A stretch of 64,000 nucleotides of DNA, taken from JBEKHT01 sp049511715 (GTDB lineage Bacteria; Chloroflexota; Anaerolineae; Anaerolineales; RBG-16-64-43). The position numbers and the translations under genes were made by a program. The stretch covers positions 87,854-151,853 of the forward strand of contig JBEKXU010000003.1 in the NCBI GenBank assembly GCA_049511715.1, written 5' to 3'. Of this stretch, positions 51,361-60,884 are shown piece by piece (the first letter of the stretch is position 1; every line of letters starts with the position of its first letter). Below the pieces are notes generated by a model. That model was not told the DNA's origin. It saw only the letters and a list, made by a program, of their open reading frames with translations, and made no database searches.

Positions 51361-52278
51361 TCAGCGGGTGGCGCCGGACCAATGGGCAAACGGCACCCGG
51401 TCGACCGCGGTCTTCCACGTGGTAACCATTGTCTCCTGCGGCAGGAGCGGGGCCGACTCCAGCCCGTAGGGGATGTTCAGCCGGTGGTACTTGGGCCGTC
51501 CCAGATTGGTGTAGGCCAGCAGGTCCCAGCGCTCCGCGGTGGGCAGCTCCCGGCAAATGAATCCCGCCAGGGCGCAGATGTTGTCTGGATCGTCGGTATA
51601 ACCCGGTATGATGGGCGTGCGAATCCAAAGGGGAATCCCGTGGTCGGCCAGCAAACGAGCGTTACGCAGGATTAGGTCATTTGTGGCTCCGGTGGCGACT
51701 CGGTGTCTTTCGGGGTCCATGATCTTGAGGTCATAAAGGACTAGATCCACTCGGTCGAGAATATGTTCAAAGCGTTCCGGCGAGACCGCGCCGCAGGTGT
51801 CCAGAGCTACATGCAGTCGTTCTTCTCGGCAGCGAGCAAGGACTTCGCTCAAAAACTCCTCCTGCAGCATCGGCTCCCCTCCGCTGAAGGTTATGCCGCC
51901 GCCAGAGGTCTGGAAGAAGACCTTGTCTTTCAGCAGTTCACTCACCAGCTGCTCTGGGGTCCAACAGCGCCCAATGACCTCCAGCGCGCCGCTCGGGCAG
52001 GCCCGGGCACAGTCGCCGCAAACCGTGCAGTGCTGTCGGTCAATCTGCATCCCGGAGGGCAGAAGGGTCAGCGCGTTCGCAGAGCAAGCGGCGAGGCAAG
52101 CCTGTGCGCCGACACAGCGGCTGTCGTACCACATGAGGTCCGGCGCGGCCCTCAGTCCCTCGGGATTGTGGCACCAGGGGCAGCGCAAGGGACAGCCCTT
52201 CAGGAAGACGGTTGTGCGGATCCCCGGTCCGTCTTCGGTGCTGAATTGCTGAATGTTGAAGATCAGTCCGGTCGCCAT
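51361..52278 (-). CDS. Glycyl radical enzyme activase (radical SAM)
   Basis: Generates the glycyl radical on the neighbouring enzyme using AdoMet and a [4Fe-4S] cluster, 305 aa. The radical-SAM motif is C29-x3-C33-x2-C36 in KGCPLRCPWCHNPEG. An inserted ferredoxin-like region adds clusters (C55, C61, C65 and C84, C87, C90, C94), as in activases of the glycerol dehydratase, HPA decarboxylase and choline lyase types but not in PflA. ITFSGGEPMLQ is the AdoMet-binding GGE motif. It starts 5 nt after the GRE stop. Confidence 0.95.
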   Translation of the reverse strand: MATGLIFNIQQFSTEDGPGIRTTVFLKGCPLRCPWCHNPEGLRAAPDLMWYDSRCVGAQACLAACSANALTLLPSGMQIDRQHCTVCGDCARACPSGALEVIGRCWTPEQLVSELLKDKVFFQTSGGGITFSGGEPMLQEEFLSEVLARCREERLHVALDTCGAVSPERFEHILDRVDLVLYDLKIMDPERHRVATGATNDLILRNARLLADHGIPLWIRTPIIPGYTDDPDNICALAGFICRELPTAERWDLLAYTNLGRPKYHRLNIPYGLESAPLLPQETMVTTWKTAVDRVPFAHWSGATR

Positions 52279-52283
52279 GCCTG

Positions 52284-54686
52284 CTACAGCCGGTGGGCCT
52301 CGCGGGCGATGATCTCGTCCTGGATTTCCTTGCCCAACCCCACGAAGTAAGCGTTATAGCCTGTGACTCGCACCAGCAGGTTACGGTACTCCTCCGGGTG
52401 CTTTTGAGCCTCGCGCAGCGTGTTTGCGTCAATGACATTCACCTGCAGGCAGGTCCCACCCACTTGCCCATACGCCCGCAGGAGCCCCACGATCTTCTCC
52501 CGCTGCTCCGGGCTGTGCAGCAGGGACGGGCTGAAGCTCATGGTGTGGCTTGCGCCGTTGGGAGCCGTTTTCAGATCCAAGTGTCCCACACTCTTGATCA
52601 CGGCGGTCGGTCCTTTGCGATCGGCCCCGTTGACCGGACACACAGCATTGGAAAGGAATTGGCCTCGGCGGCGGCCGTCAGGCGTGGCGGCCGTGGTAGG
52701 GGCATAGGCGATCCAGTAATTCCAGGACAGATACCCGCCGCGATAGCGTTTCCCCGTCGGTGACTTGTGCCGGAATGCTTCCTCGGTCCAGAAGCGGCTT
52801 ACCTCGCACGCCAACCCGTCCGCCTCGGGATCATCGTTGCCGTATTTAGGGGCTTGGTTGAGCAGCATCTGGCGCAGGCTCTCGTGCCCCTGAAAGTTTG
52901 CCCTCAAGGCAGCCAGGAGCTCCGCCATTCCCAGTCTGCGGTCCTCGAACACCAGCTTGCGCACGGCGGCCAAGCTGTCGGCTGCGGTGGCCAGGGCAAC
53001 GCCCTCCACCGTCAGATAATTAAAGTGTGCGCCGCCCGCGTTTGCGTCCCGCCCGCTTTCCAGGCAGCCGCCGACAAGCGCGCTGAGATAGGGGACGGGC
53101 TCCCAGCGCGCCCGGCCCGCGTCGGCCAGGTTGTTGACCCGGATCATCCAACGTAGCAGGTGGCGCAGCTGCGTGAAGAACGCTTGGCGGAAGGCCTCAA
53201 AGGAAGGGAAGGTCGTGGGGTCCCCCGTGCGCGGGCCGATCTGGCGGCCGCTGGCCATGTCGCGACCGTCGTTGAGGGCGAGTTCTACGGCTTTCGCCAG
53301 ATTCAAGTTGACGTCCACGGTCCCCGACCGATCGTCGCCGGCAAGGGTGTTCTCCAGGCAGCCCACCGGGGCGTAGTCCCATAGGCGGCCCTCGGGTAGC
53401 CCTTCCCATCGCAGCCCCTCGATCGCGTTTTCGTCAAAGTTGAGAAGGAAGGGCGAGCCCTGCGCCTGAGCCAGCATTTCGACCAGGCGCTTGAGCAGTC
53501 GGTCCGGGCTCCGAGCGTGGAGGCGCACGTTGGGCTTGGGCTCCAGAAGGTTGATCTCTTCAATGACCTCCAGCATCAGGTAAGTAAGCTCGTTGCAGGC
53601 ATCCGCTCCGTGCTCGTCGGTTCCCGCGAGGGTGATGAGTTGACCAAAGGACGAGTTGATTCCTTGGCCCGTTCCTGTCCAACCCTGATAGTCATAGACG
53701 TAGTTGTGCTTGATCCACCAGCATTCGAGCCACTCCTTTGCCTGGGCGCGCGTCAGGCGGCCCGCAGCCAGGTCCGCCTCGTAGTAGGAAGAAAGGTACT
53801 GATCCACCCTCCCGGGGGAGACCCCCGGGCCGGGATAGCTTTCCGCCGCCAACAGCAGCATGTGGGTTGTCCACAGCGCCTGCAGGGCTTCCGGGAAGGT
53901 CTCGGCAGGGAGCCAAGGGACCTTGCGTACGATGCGGGCGATTTCGCGCAACTCTTCTCGGCGGGAGGGAATGGATTCGCCCTGGGCCAATCGATCCGCT
54001 TCGTCGGCATAGCGCTCGCTCAACGCCCGTACTCCCTCTGCGCAAACGACCACGGCGTGGGCTTGCTCTCGCTGTTCTCGCGTGCTGCCCTGGTTCTCAA
54101 AGATAGCCTGGGCCTCCTCACGAAGGCCCTTCCAGCCGAGGCGCAGCGCCTTGGGGTAGTCGGGCACTAGGTGACCGGGCACGGCCCCGCAGTTCCCAAC
54201 CCCCCAGTCGTTGAGTGCGTGCCACTCGCGGAGAAACTTGGCCTCCTCCCGGTCGCGGGTGTGCGCCTCTCCCTTCTTCAAACAGCGCGAGAGCGCCGTG
54301 CAGAAATGGGAACCCACGATCAGCTCCCCCTCCTGAATCTGGACAGGCAGATGGCGGCTCACCACCTCGCGGAAAAAGAGGGCTTGGCGCACGACGAGAG
54401 GTTGCTCCCAGAATCCTTCGGGGAGGTCCACCTGAGCGGCCGCCGCCAGCAGATAGGACCGATATCCTTGCTGAAACAGCGCCACCTCGGGAACGTTCGT
54501 CCAGCTCCAAATGGAATAGACCATGTCCCACGGCGTTCCCGTGGTGTAGGAGCGAACTTCGTTCGTGTACTCCCGCTGGTAGAAGGACCAGAATTGGGCG
54601 CGCAGCTGCTGCACCCTAGGGGAGAGCGTCGGAGAGGCCGTCCAGAGGTCGGAAGGAGCAAGAACTGCGCAGGGATCTGCGTTCAT
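52284..54686 (-). CDS. Glycyl radical enzyme, PFL-like fold, eliminase/decarboxylase type of unknown substrate
   Basis: 800-aa radical enzyme. The glycyl loop RVTGYNAYFVGL places the radical at G776, 25 residues from the end. The active-site Cys is C443 in APVGCLENTLAG, with Glu445 two residues on; C-x-E marks dehydratase, lyase and decarboxylase GREs (C433/E435 in glycerol dehydratase), whereas PFL has C-C. ATG 54686 has GGAGGG 6 nt upstream; the frame opens earlier without conservation. The surrounding sequence (GDDRSGTVDVNLNLAKAVEL after the Cys, WSWTNVPEV near residue 61) does not fit any characterised class I can name. First gene of a three-gene operon. Confidence 0.92.
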   Translation of the reverse strand: MNADPCAVLAPSDLWTASPTLSPRVQQLRAQFWSFYQREYTNEVRSYTTGTPWDMVYSIWSWTNVPEVALFQQGYRSYLLAAAAQVDLPEGFWEQPLVVRQALFFREVVSRHLPVQIQEGELIVGSHFCTALSRCLKKGEAHTRDREEAKFLREWHALNDWGVGNCGAVPGHLVPDYPKALRLGWKGLREEAQAIFENQGSTREQREQAHAVVVCAEGVRALSERYADEADRLAQGESIPSRREELREIARIVRKVPWLPAETFPEALQALWTTHMLLLAAESYPGPGVSPGRVDQYLSSYYEADLAAGRLTRAQAKEWLECWWIKHNYVYDYQGWTGTGQGINSSFGQLITLAGTDEHGADACNELTYLMLEVIEEINLLEPKPNVRLHARSPDRLLKRLVEMLAQAQGSPFLLNFDENAIEGLRWEGLPEGRLWDYAPVGCLENTLAGDDRSGTVDVNLNLAKAVELALNDGRDMASGRQIGPRTGDPTTFPSFEAFRQAFFTQLRHLLRWMIRVNNLADAGRARWEPVPYLSALVGGCLESGRDANAGGAHFNYLTVEGVALATAADSLAAVRKLVFEDRRLGMAELLAALRANFQGHESLRQMLLNQAPKYGNDDPEADGLACEVSRFWTEEAFRHKSPTGKRYRGGYLSWNYWIAYAPTTAATPDGRRRGQFLSNAVCPVNGADRKGPTAVIKSVGHLDLKTAPNGASHTMSFSPSLLHSPEQREKIVGLLRAYGQVGGTCLQVNVIDANTLREAQKHPEEYRNLLVRVTGYNAYFVGLGKEIQDEIIAREAHRL

Positions 54687-55003
54687 TGGAATCCCTCCAT
54701 GAGGGCTGTGGCCGAGCTGGGTGTGGCGGTTGCGGTTTCGTGTCCGTCGCGGGCTGTTGCTCGATCCCAAGCATACACCGGCGCTGGGCCGGAAGGTAGT
54801 GACTTGCGCGAGAGATTCCTCCGCCAACTGTCAGAGGGTAGCTCGGGCCGATTCTGTGAGAAAGCGCGCCGGAGGGCCCTCACCGCCGGCCGCCAGCGAA
54901 CCGTCGAAGGGAGCCGAGCCCGAGGGCGGCCTGCTGGGGAAGGCGCCCAAGGCCGCGGGGACCCGTGTCGCCTCAGCCTTTGAACCTTCCACACCTCCTG
55001 TTC
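54687..55003. other. Gap upstream of the GRE operon
   Basis: About 315 nt with no gene; it should hold the GRE promoter on the minus strand. No strong promoter boxes seen. Confidence 0.35.
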
Positions 55004-55678
55004 TCAGGCAGTCGGAATCTTGCCCGCCGCGTTCAACACGACGGGCCCATGTCCGGGACAGACAATCCGGGCGCCCAAGGCCGCTTGTGTTTTCAGCGAG
55101 CTGTCTGCCTTGGCTTGGTCCCACGTGTTGGCGCCTTGGGATCCGCGCAGGGCTTGCCCTCGTGAAACGATGGAATCCCCCGAGAAGAGGACGCCGGTGG
55201 ATTCTGAGAAGAAGGAGACGTGTCCTGGCGTATGACCAGGAGTCGCAAGCACGCGCAGGCCACCGAGCTCTGGCAGTTCCTGGCCGTCGTTCAGGAATCC
55301 GTCCACCTGCATCGGCGAGACCCGGACCAGCTGGCTGGTGAGCCGAAAAGTAAGCCTCGTCAGGAGATTCCGGGGCTTCAGCTCACGAGAGGATCGGCCG
55401 GCGGCGATCGCCTCCGCTTCGATAGGGTGGGCATAGACCTTCGCCCCACTTGCGGCCTTGAGAGCCGCAAGTCCACCCACATGGTCAAGATCGGCGTGGG
55501 TGATCAAAATCCGCTTCAGATCTGCTGGCTGATATCCCAGGCGGGCGATGTACCGGAGGATCCTTCGCTGACTACCTGGCAAACCTGTGTCGACCAGCGT
55601 CAGCCCTTCTGGGCAGATCACCAAATAGGGATTGGCCATAACCCCGGGAATGTGGTGCACGTTTTGAATGATTTCCAT
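55004..55678 (-). CDS. Metallo-beta-lactamase-fold hydrolase
   Basis: Predicted Zn hydrolase, 224 aa. The ligand motif is ITHADLDHVGG (H-x-D-x-D-H form), followed by ATPGHTPGHVSFF, LFSGDSIVSRG and a C-terminal CPGHGPVV. This is the broad glyoxalase II/MBL hydrolase class acting on thioesters, lactones or phosphodiesters. ATG 55678 follows GGAGGA at 4 nt. It lies upstream of the GRE operon on the same strand with a 317-nt gap, so it may be independent. Confidence 0.9.
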   Translation of the reverse strand: MEIIQNVHHIPGVMANPYLVICPEGLTLVDTGLPGSQRRILRYIARLGYQPADLKRILITHADLDHVGGLAALKAASGAKVYAHPIEAEAIAAGRSSRELKPRNLLTRLTFRLTSQLVRVSPMQVDGFLNDGQELPELGGLRVLATPGHTPGHVSFFSESTGVLFSGDSIVSRGQALRGSQGANTWDQAKADSSLKTQAALGARIVCPGHGPVVLNAAGKIPTA

Positions 55679-56577
55679 CGGGTCCTCCCTGGGCCGCAAT
55701 TGTTGCTCCGCGATCCGATTCGGTCAAACAGCAGTTCCTTCAAGAGGCCCGCTCCGGTCGGACCTCGTTCCAGCTGGCGTCGGCGCGGTCCGGTTCGAGC
55801 GCTCAGGCTTCTTGCAAACGAGGGCGGCTATCCCCCGTGTTTTGGCCGGCGACCGCTCCGGAGCGGGCAGCACGGCCCAGGGTTGGATTCGATGCGAACT
55901 GGTGATCTGGGTCTCCCGGAAATCCAGCTTCGTTGGACTCCGGAATCCGTGGCCATGCGCGAAAGAGGTCGAGTGTGACCCCGATGGGGGCGAAGATCGC
56001 TCTCTGCCGCTCCAGATCTGGCGATCCGCAAGATCCCTCGGCTTGATGAACATGAATAGGTGTCACATCCGGGATGAGCGTTCATTTCAGGAGCGACAGG
56101 TATGCTCAGGCTCCAGGGGATCGACAGATTCGTCTTTGTTGGGACCAAACGGAAGGGCATTTCCCAGGTTGGGGGCATCCTCCGGCGATACGATCCGCCC
56201 TTTGATGCCTCAGGAAGACAAGCTGGCCTTGATCGACGGGGAGTCTTTGAGGAGCCAGAGGGACAGGGCCTGACGGGCTTTCCGCCGAGGGTTCTCAAGC
56301 AGCCATTCCAAGCACGGAGGATTGGACCTGCGTTGATGCGCTGACAAGCGGAGCTGGGGGGAGTTCCGGCGGAGACGACATGCCCCGGCCCCCAGGAGCG
56401 AGAGCATCACGAGCAACCCCATGGCGCATGGCTTCGTTGATCCCAGCTCTGACCCGCAAGATGCGAGTCTCCGCATCGCGCTGCTCGGGCCCGCGCCAGC
56501 TGGCCCGCTGCTTGGGAAATGTATCCCAGTGCGGCCAGATGCCTTCCCACGCCGGGAGGGGGACTTTGCCTCCCGCC
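55679..56577. other. Gene-free gap of about 0.9 kb
   Basis: Several overlapping open frames, none with a recognisable domain or a ribosome-binding site. Composition is similar to other gaps in this window. No RNA or repeat recognised. Confidence 0.45.
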
Positions 56578-57444
56578 TCACCCCCGCAGGAGCGCCACCA
56601 GGACGATCAGGACGGCGAGCCCCCAACGATAGTAAACGAATACATCGGTCGAGTGTTGCCGCAGGTAGCGCAGCAAGTAGCGGATGCAGAAGAAGCCGCT
56701 GATCGCGGCTGTCAGGACCCCGACCGGGAACAGGATCCATTCGGCCCGGGGAAAGCCCCCTCCCGCCTGTGTCTGTTTGTACATGTCCCAAAGGCTCTTG
56801 AGTCCTGCCCCCGCGATGATGGGAGCGCCCAGCAGAAAGGAGAACCGTGCGGCCACGTCCCGTTCCAGCTTGACCGCCAGCCCCGCGGTGATCGTACTGC
56901 CCGATCGGGAGACACCGGGAAAGATCGCAAAGGCTTGGGCCACGCCAATCACCAATGCATCCCGAAGCGAAATTGAATCCATGGGGCGGGTGTGCTCTGC
57001 GAGACGTTCGGCGGCAAATAAGAGCAGAGCTAGAAGAGCAATGATGACAGCCATCACGATCATGGCGGAAGCCTGGATGGGGACGTTCGGCTTGTGGAAC
57101 AGCTGCTCCATCGCGCTTTCGCCCAAGACCCCGGCGATGGCCCCGGGGATGCAACCGAGGACCAAGAGCCATGCCAGGCGACGGTCCGGGTCGTTTCCGA
57201 TCCGCCGCTCGATCAGGCTGGCCACACCTGCCCGCAAAAGACGAACCCAATCGGCGGCAAAGTAAACAATCACCGCCAGGAGTGTTCCCAGGTGCAAGGC
57301 CACATCAAATTGGAGGCTGTCCAGCACGGGGTCCCTCCAGCCGAACAGCCAGGGAACAATGATGAGGTGGGCCGAGCTCGAAATGGGCATGAACTCGGTC
57401 AAGCCTTGAACGAGGCCAAGAATAGCTGCTTGAAGGGTGATCAT
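56578..57444 (-). CDS. uppP: Undecaprenyl-diphosphatase
   Basis: Integral membrane pyrophosphatase that recycles the C55 lipid carrier for peptidoglycan synthesis; high copy number gives bacitracin resistance. BacA/UppP signatures are present: LGLVQGLTEFMPISSSAHL at the N terminus and FAIFPGVSRSGSTITAGL in the second half, with about eight hydrophobic segments over 288 aa. No obvious SD close to ATG 57444 (GGAG 10 nt upstream). Stands alone. Confidence 0.95.
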   Translation of the reverse strand: MITLQAAILGLVQGLTEFMPISSSAHLIIVPWLFGWRDPVLDSLQFDVALHLGTLLAVIVYFAADWVRLLRAGVASLIERRIGNDPDRRLAWLLVLGCIPGAIAGVLGESAMEQLFHKPNVPIQASAMIVMAVIIALLALLLFAAERLAEHTRPMDSISLRDALVIGVAQAFAIFPGVSRSGSTITAGLAVKLERDVAARFSFLLGAPIIAGAGLKSLWDMYKQTQAGGGFPRAEWILFPVGVLTAAISGFFCIRYLLRYLRQHSTDVFVYYRWGLAVLIVLVALLRG

Positions 57445-57810
57445 CTCAGGAGGACTCCGTCGTCAGGGGTTGCGATTTGATGAGAAGCAATTCTACTAGA
57501 CTTCTTGCGCTGGCATGAGTCTCCAGAGTCCAAGGTGGCAGTTGGGACCTGGGCCAGCAGTTGGACAGGCCATCGAGGGGGCCGACTCGCCAAGAATCCC
57601 GGACGAAGTGGCTTCAATTTCGCCGCCCAGCTTCAGGGGCGTCTTGGGGCTTGCAAACAGAGAATAATCAACCCAGCCAATGCTTGGCCTTCCCCGAATA
57701 CACTTGTCGGCCAAGGCGTTCGCGCCGGAGGTGCTGGGGAATTGCGGCCAAACCCAAAGGAGCGCACCGCCAAGGCCGGATGGGCTCTTTTCGAACAGGC
57801 CGTGCTGGAC
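57445..57810. other. Gap between uppP and the serpin gene
   Basis: About 365 nt; no gene, repeat or clear terminator seen. Confidence 0.4.
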
Positions 57811-59151
57811 CTACTTGGTTGGGTCCAATACTCGCCCTACGAAAAGGAGGCTCCCCGTCTGGTCGTCACGGATCAGGAAAATGAACGGTCGATCGACGAC
57901 AAAGGATATCGGAACGCTGGCTGGCATCGCCATGGATTCCATGACCACCGCCGTCGCGGCGGCCGCCTCCGTGCCGCTTTCATCGACGGACACAAAGGCC
58001 TTGTGCTCCACATTCCCCAGGTACAGGTCATGGGCCCCATCCATCCCCGAAAAGTCGGCCCGGTTCGGATCAAAGGCGTCGGTCATCCCCCGGCTCTCCA
58101 GCGCTTGGTTGAGATTGAAGGAGGACACGAAGCTGAACTTCGGCAAACTCAGGTCGACGGGTCCGTTCTTCAGGCCGCTGGCCAGATCCTCGATCATGGC
58201 GGGACTTAGTTGCTGTTCGACCGATTGAAACTGGCCCGAGTTGGGCAGAAGGACCCACATCGAAATGTTTCCTGTTTGGTAGGGGAGATCGATCGCCTTG
58301 TACCCGTTCATCAGGGCGTACCCGTAGTCCCCGCTTCGGTTCATCATCGGAACTTTCACGGTCGACCCGTCCAAGAGCTGGAAGGGCTCGGAGCGGGTCG
58401 CGGTCTTGTCGAAGGGCGCCTGCCACCCGGCCTTGAAGTAGATCGCATTGGCCAGCACCAGACGAGTCAGGCGGTCGATGGCGCCAGGCGGGATGAGGTC
58501 GAGGATCTTCTGTTTGGTCTCATCGCTCACCCACTGGTTAATGGCCAGTCGAGCGGCCTCGGGGTTGGAACTGAAATCGACGAGCCGTAGTCCGGCCCCA
58601 TAGTTTTCCGCAAGCAGATCCAGAAAGTCCTTGCGGAAGGGGAGGTTTCTCTGGCCCCAGAGGGAATTGGCGATATCCAGCTCGAAGGGGGTCCCTTCTT
58701 TCGAGATCGTTGCGCGAGCCTGGAGATCCTGCGAGTAGGCATTGAAGGCTGGGTGTAACGAACTCGCGGGAAGCGAAAAGTGCATGGCTTCGGCCATCTG
58801 GCTGGCCGTGGCTCCCGCCGCCCCGCTGAAGGTCATCGCCAGGGCCAGAGAGATGCTGTAGGGAGAAAGGAAGAGATTGCTGTCTTCGCCGCTCAGCCTT
58901 CGGTAAAGGTCAAACGCGAACTGCGCGTTTCCGGCGGCCAAGGCGCTGAGGTCGGCAGATGGCACCGCCGGGTCTTTGGTGCGCGGCACCTGCGACTGCG
59001 CAACCACGACGCTGGCAGGGGGAACAGTCCCTTCCTCGGAAGCGGTCGGCGAGGCACCCGTCGGGGGGACTGGGCCCTGCGGCGCGCAGCCGCTGGAAAG
59101 GGTGAGCCAGACGAGCATGAGGCCAAAGATGGGTCTCCGCAAGAGTTTCAT
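57811..59151 (-). CDS. Serpin (serine/cysteine protease inhibitor) lipoprotein
   Basis: Suicide protease inhibitor anchored outside the membrane, 446 aa. A signal peptide ends in the lipobox LTLSSGC (Cys22), then a ~45-residue Pro/Ser/Thr linker and a full serpin domain from about residue 67: SPYSISLALAMTFSGAAGAT, LVLANAIYFKAGWQAPFD, LPKFSFVSSFNLNQAL. The hinge GTEAAAATAVV (from 393) is Ala-rich, as required for loop insertion, so it should be inhibitory. P1 lies in the Met/Ser/Ala-rich stretch MESMAMPAS, suggesting elastase-, subtilisin- or chymotrypsin-like targets. It closes with RPFIFLIRDDQTGSLLFVGRVLDP. GGAGGA precedes ATG 59151. Confidence 0.94.
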   Translation of the reverse strand: MKLLRRPIFGLMLVWLTLSSGCAPQGPVPPTGASPTASEEGTVPPASVVVAQSQVPRTKDPAVPSADLSALAAGNAQFAFDLYRRLSGEDSNLFLSPYSISLALAMTFSGAAGATASQMAEAMHFSLPASSLHPAFNAYSQDLQARATISKEGTPFELDIANSLWGQRNLPFRKDFLDLLAENYGAGLRLVDFSSNPEAARLAINQWVSDETKQKILDLIPPGAIDRLTRLVLANAIYFKAGWQAPFDKTATRSEPFQLLDGSTVKVPMMNRSGDYGYALMNGYKAIDLPYQTGNISMWVLLPNSGQFQSVEQQLSPAMIEDLASGLKNGPVDLSLPKFSFVSSFNLNQALESRGMTDAFDPNRADFSGMDGAHDLYLGNVEHKAFVSVDESGTEAAAATAVVMESMAMPASVPISFVVDRPFIFLIRDDQTGSLLFVGRVLDPTK

Positions 59152-59374
59152 GGCGTCCTCCGCATGATGATGAAGACGGCGAAGGTGCTGGAAAGGTTCC
59201 CGTCCTTCGACAATACCACCGATGCGCAACCGCCGCAGGGAGGCACGGGGTCTGGAGGTATTCCCGAATCACTCATCGGCCGGGCGCAAACCCCTCTCAG
59301 GAAGGGGAGCAGCCTGCTCCAATTCTGAGCCCTGGGATATCAGGCTTAGAGGAGGGCGAAGAAAGGAGACGGAC

Positions 59375-59790
59375 ATGACCGGGACCATCCGGGTTTTGGA
59401 TGACAAGGAAAGTGTGCACCTATCCGCGCGAGACCACCAGGTCGAGTTGGGTCTGGATGTCATTACCGTATCCAGCGGTCGGGAGAGGAACTGTTCGTTG
59501 GTCGCTAAGAGAATCAGGAGCCCAGCCATCTCGGCATCATGAGGCCGGAGATGGACGGATACCAGTTTCTTGAGCTTTACCGCCGCAAGCGCAGTGTGCT
59601 CGGCGCCATCGCCACGGCCCAGGATAGGGAGTCGGACCCGGTTATGAAACTTGCACTAGCGGCCGATGGTCATGTCCTCAGGCGGATCCGAATCGGTTGG
59701 TCCGCGGCGCGCGTTCAAGCCGGGTGGCGAAGGGCGGAGGTAGCGGACCCCAAGGAAACGCCGCGGCGAGTAGGTATCTTCCTTCCGGGC
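59375..59790 (+). pseudogene. Decayed response regulator (receiver domain remnant)
   Basis: Two frames together resemble an OmpR-type receiver. Frame 1, from ATG 59375 with AAAGGAG 6 nt upstream, reads TIRVLDDKESVHLSAR and DVITVSSGRE. Frame 2, shifted and entered before 59539, reads GIMRPEMDGYQFLELYRRKR, then DRESDPVMKLALAADGHVL and a linker-like AGWRRAEVADPKE. In intact relatives the acceptor Asp precedes I-M-x-P-E-M-D-G; here that segment is HLGIM, so the Asp is lost, and the conserved Lys near ADDYVxKP is also gone. No DNA-binding domain follows. A frameshifted, inactivated fossil. Confidence 0.75.
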
Positions 59791-59832
59791 AGGGCTATCC
59801 CACCGCCACCTTATGCGGCTAGGTGGTCGTGA

Positions 59833-60884
59833 ATGAGGCGGAGATCACATCACCCCGTGGGGGGCGCGGTCACCACAATGGACGTGCCGCGGCGGGACAT
59901 AGGGGATCCGGGGGAGGTGGCGGTCTCGGCAACGGACCTATCGGAGATGCGCGGATGCGTCCCGGCGTCCGACTTGAGCGTGAGTAGGGTGACGTTGGCG
60001 CAAAGCCCGGTGCTGACCTGTGATTCCGTTGCGGCCAAGACGCGCGCTGGGACAGTGACGGAGGTTGTGCTGGACCCGCCGGCGTCGTTGAGCCCGGTGC
60101 CCTCCGCGGTGAGGGCGCATGGAAGTTGTCCGGAGCGGATCTGGGCCGGGGGGTGGATTTTGGAGGTCGAGGTCCAGGTATCGGAGATGAAAGATATTTC
60201 GTTCTTGCCGGACAAGGAGGTGTGGACGGTTGGGAGGCGGGAGTTGGGGCACATGCTGGAGAGGGTGGGGTGACAGCCGTGGTTGTGCCGTTGGGATCGA
60301 GCAGGGGGATGGAGGCCAAGAACACAGGAGGGGAACTCGAGAGGGAAGATCGGGAGATGGCCCACCCGGCCGTCCTCATGACTACCCAGGCGCCCCTCGG
60401 ATAAGGTAACAGACCCGCCATGAAGAAATCCGCGTGCGCCAGGCGACACCTTGCCGGGGGAAACCTTGTAATCGAACACTAAGGAACGAGTTCATTCTCT
60501 TGTCATCTTTTTGTGTGACACTCCTGATGAAGTTCCAAGAAGGTGCCTAACGGGCTCTAGGCTGGTGGCCGATCCTCACGAGCCTTGCGGAAATCGGGAT
60601 CTGGGGTCTAGAAGTCGATCCTTGGGGATCTTTCCCAGGCTGACGTGGCGGTTCAAGAAATGGAACCAAGCTGTCTGAAACTCGTGGGTCACAATTTCCT
60701 TTACCGATGGCGAATCGGCCAGAGGGTCTTGCTTCCTCGGAAAGGGGGGAATCCCAGTTGAGAAAACAATCCCGTCGGTGGGCAAAACAGGTAGGAGGGC
60801 GGCTCAACAGTTCCCACAACCATCTGAGTCTCGGTGGACATATAGGTTGGGATGCTGAAACAAGTGCCTAAAGGAGAATCAAGA
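59833..60884. other. Unassigned ~1-kb stretch before the HtrA gene
   Basis: From 59833 to about 60480 long frames are open on both strands (plus 59833-60273; minus 59850-60479, Ser/Thr/Pro-rich). Neither has a recognisable domain or a clear Shine-Dalgarno, so no gene is called. Around 60495-60525 is an AT-richer patch with TGTCA/TGACA as an inverted repeat (60501-60520) that may be regulatory. The rest shows nothing. Confidence 0.4.

Noticed and set aside
52284..54686. Reading the glycyl radical enzyme as pyruvate formate-lyase
   Set aside because: The active site has C-x-E instead of the adjacent Cys pair, and the activase has extra ferredoxin clusters absent from PflA.
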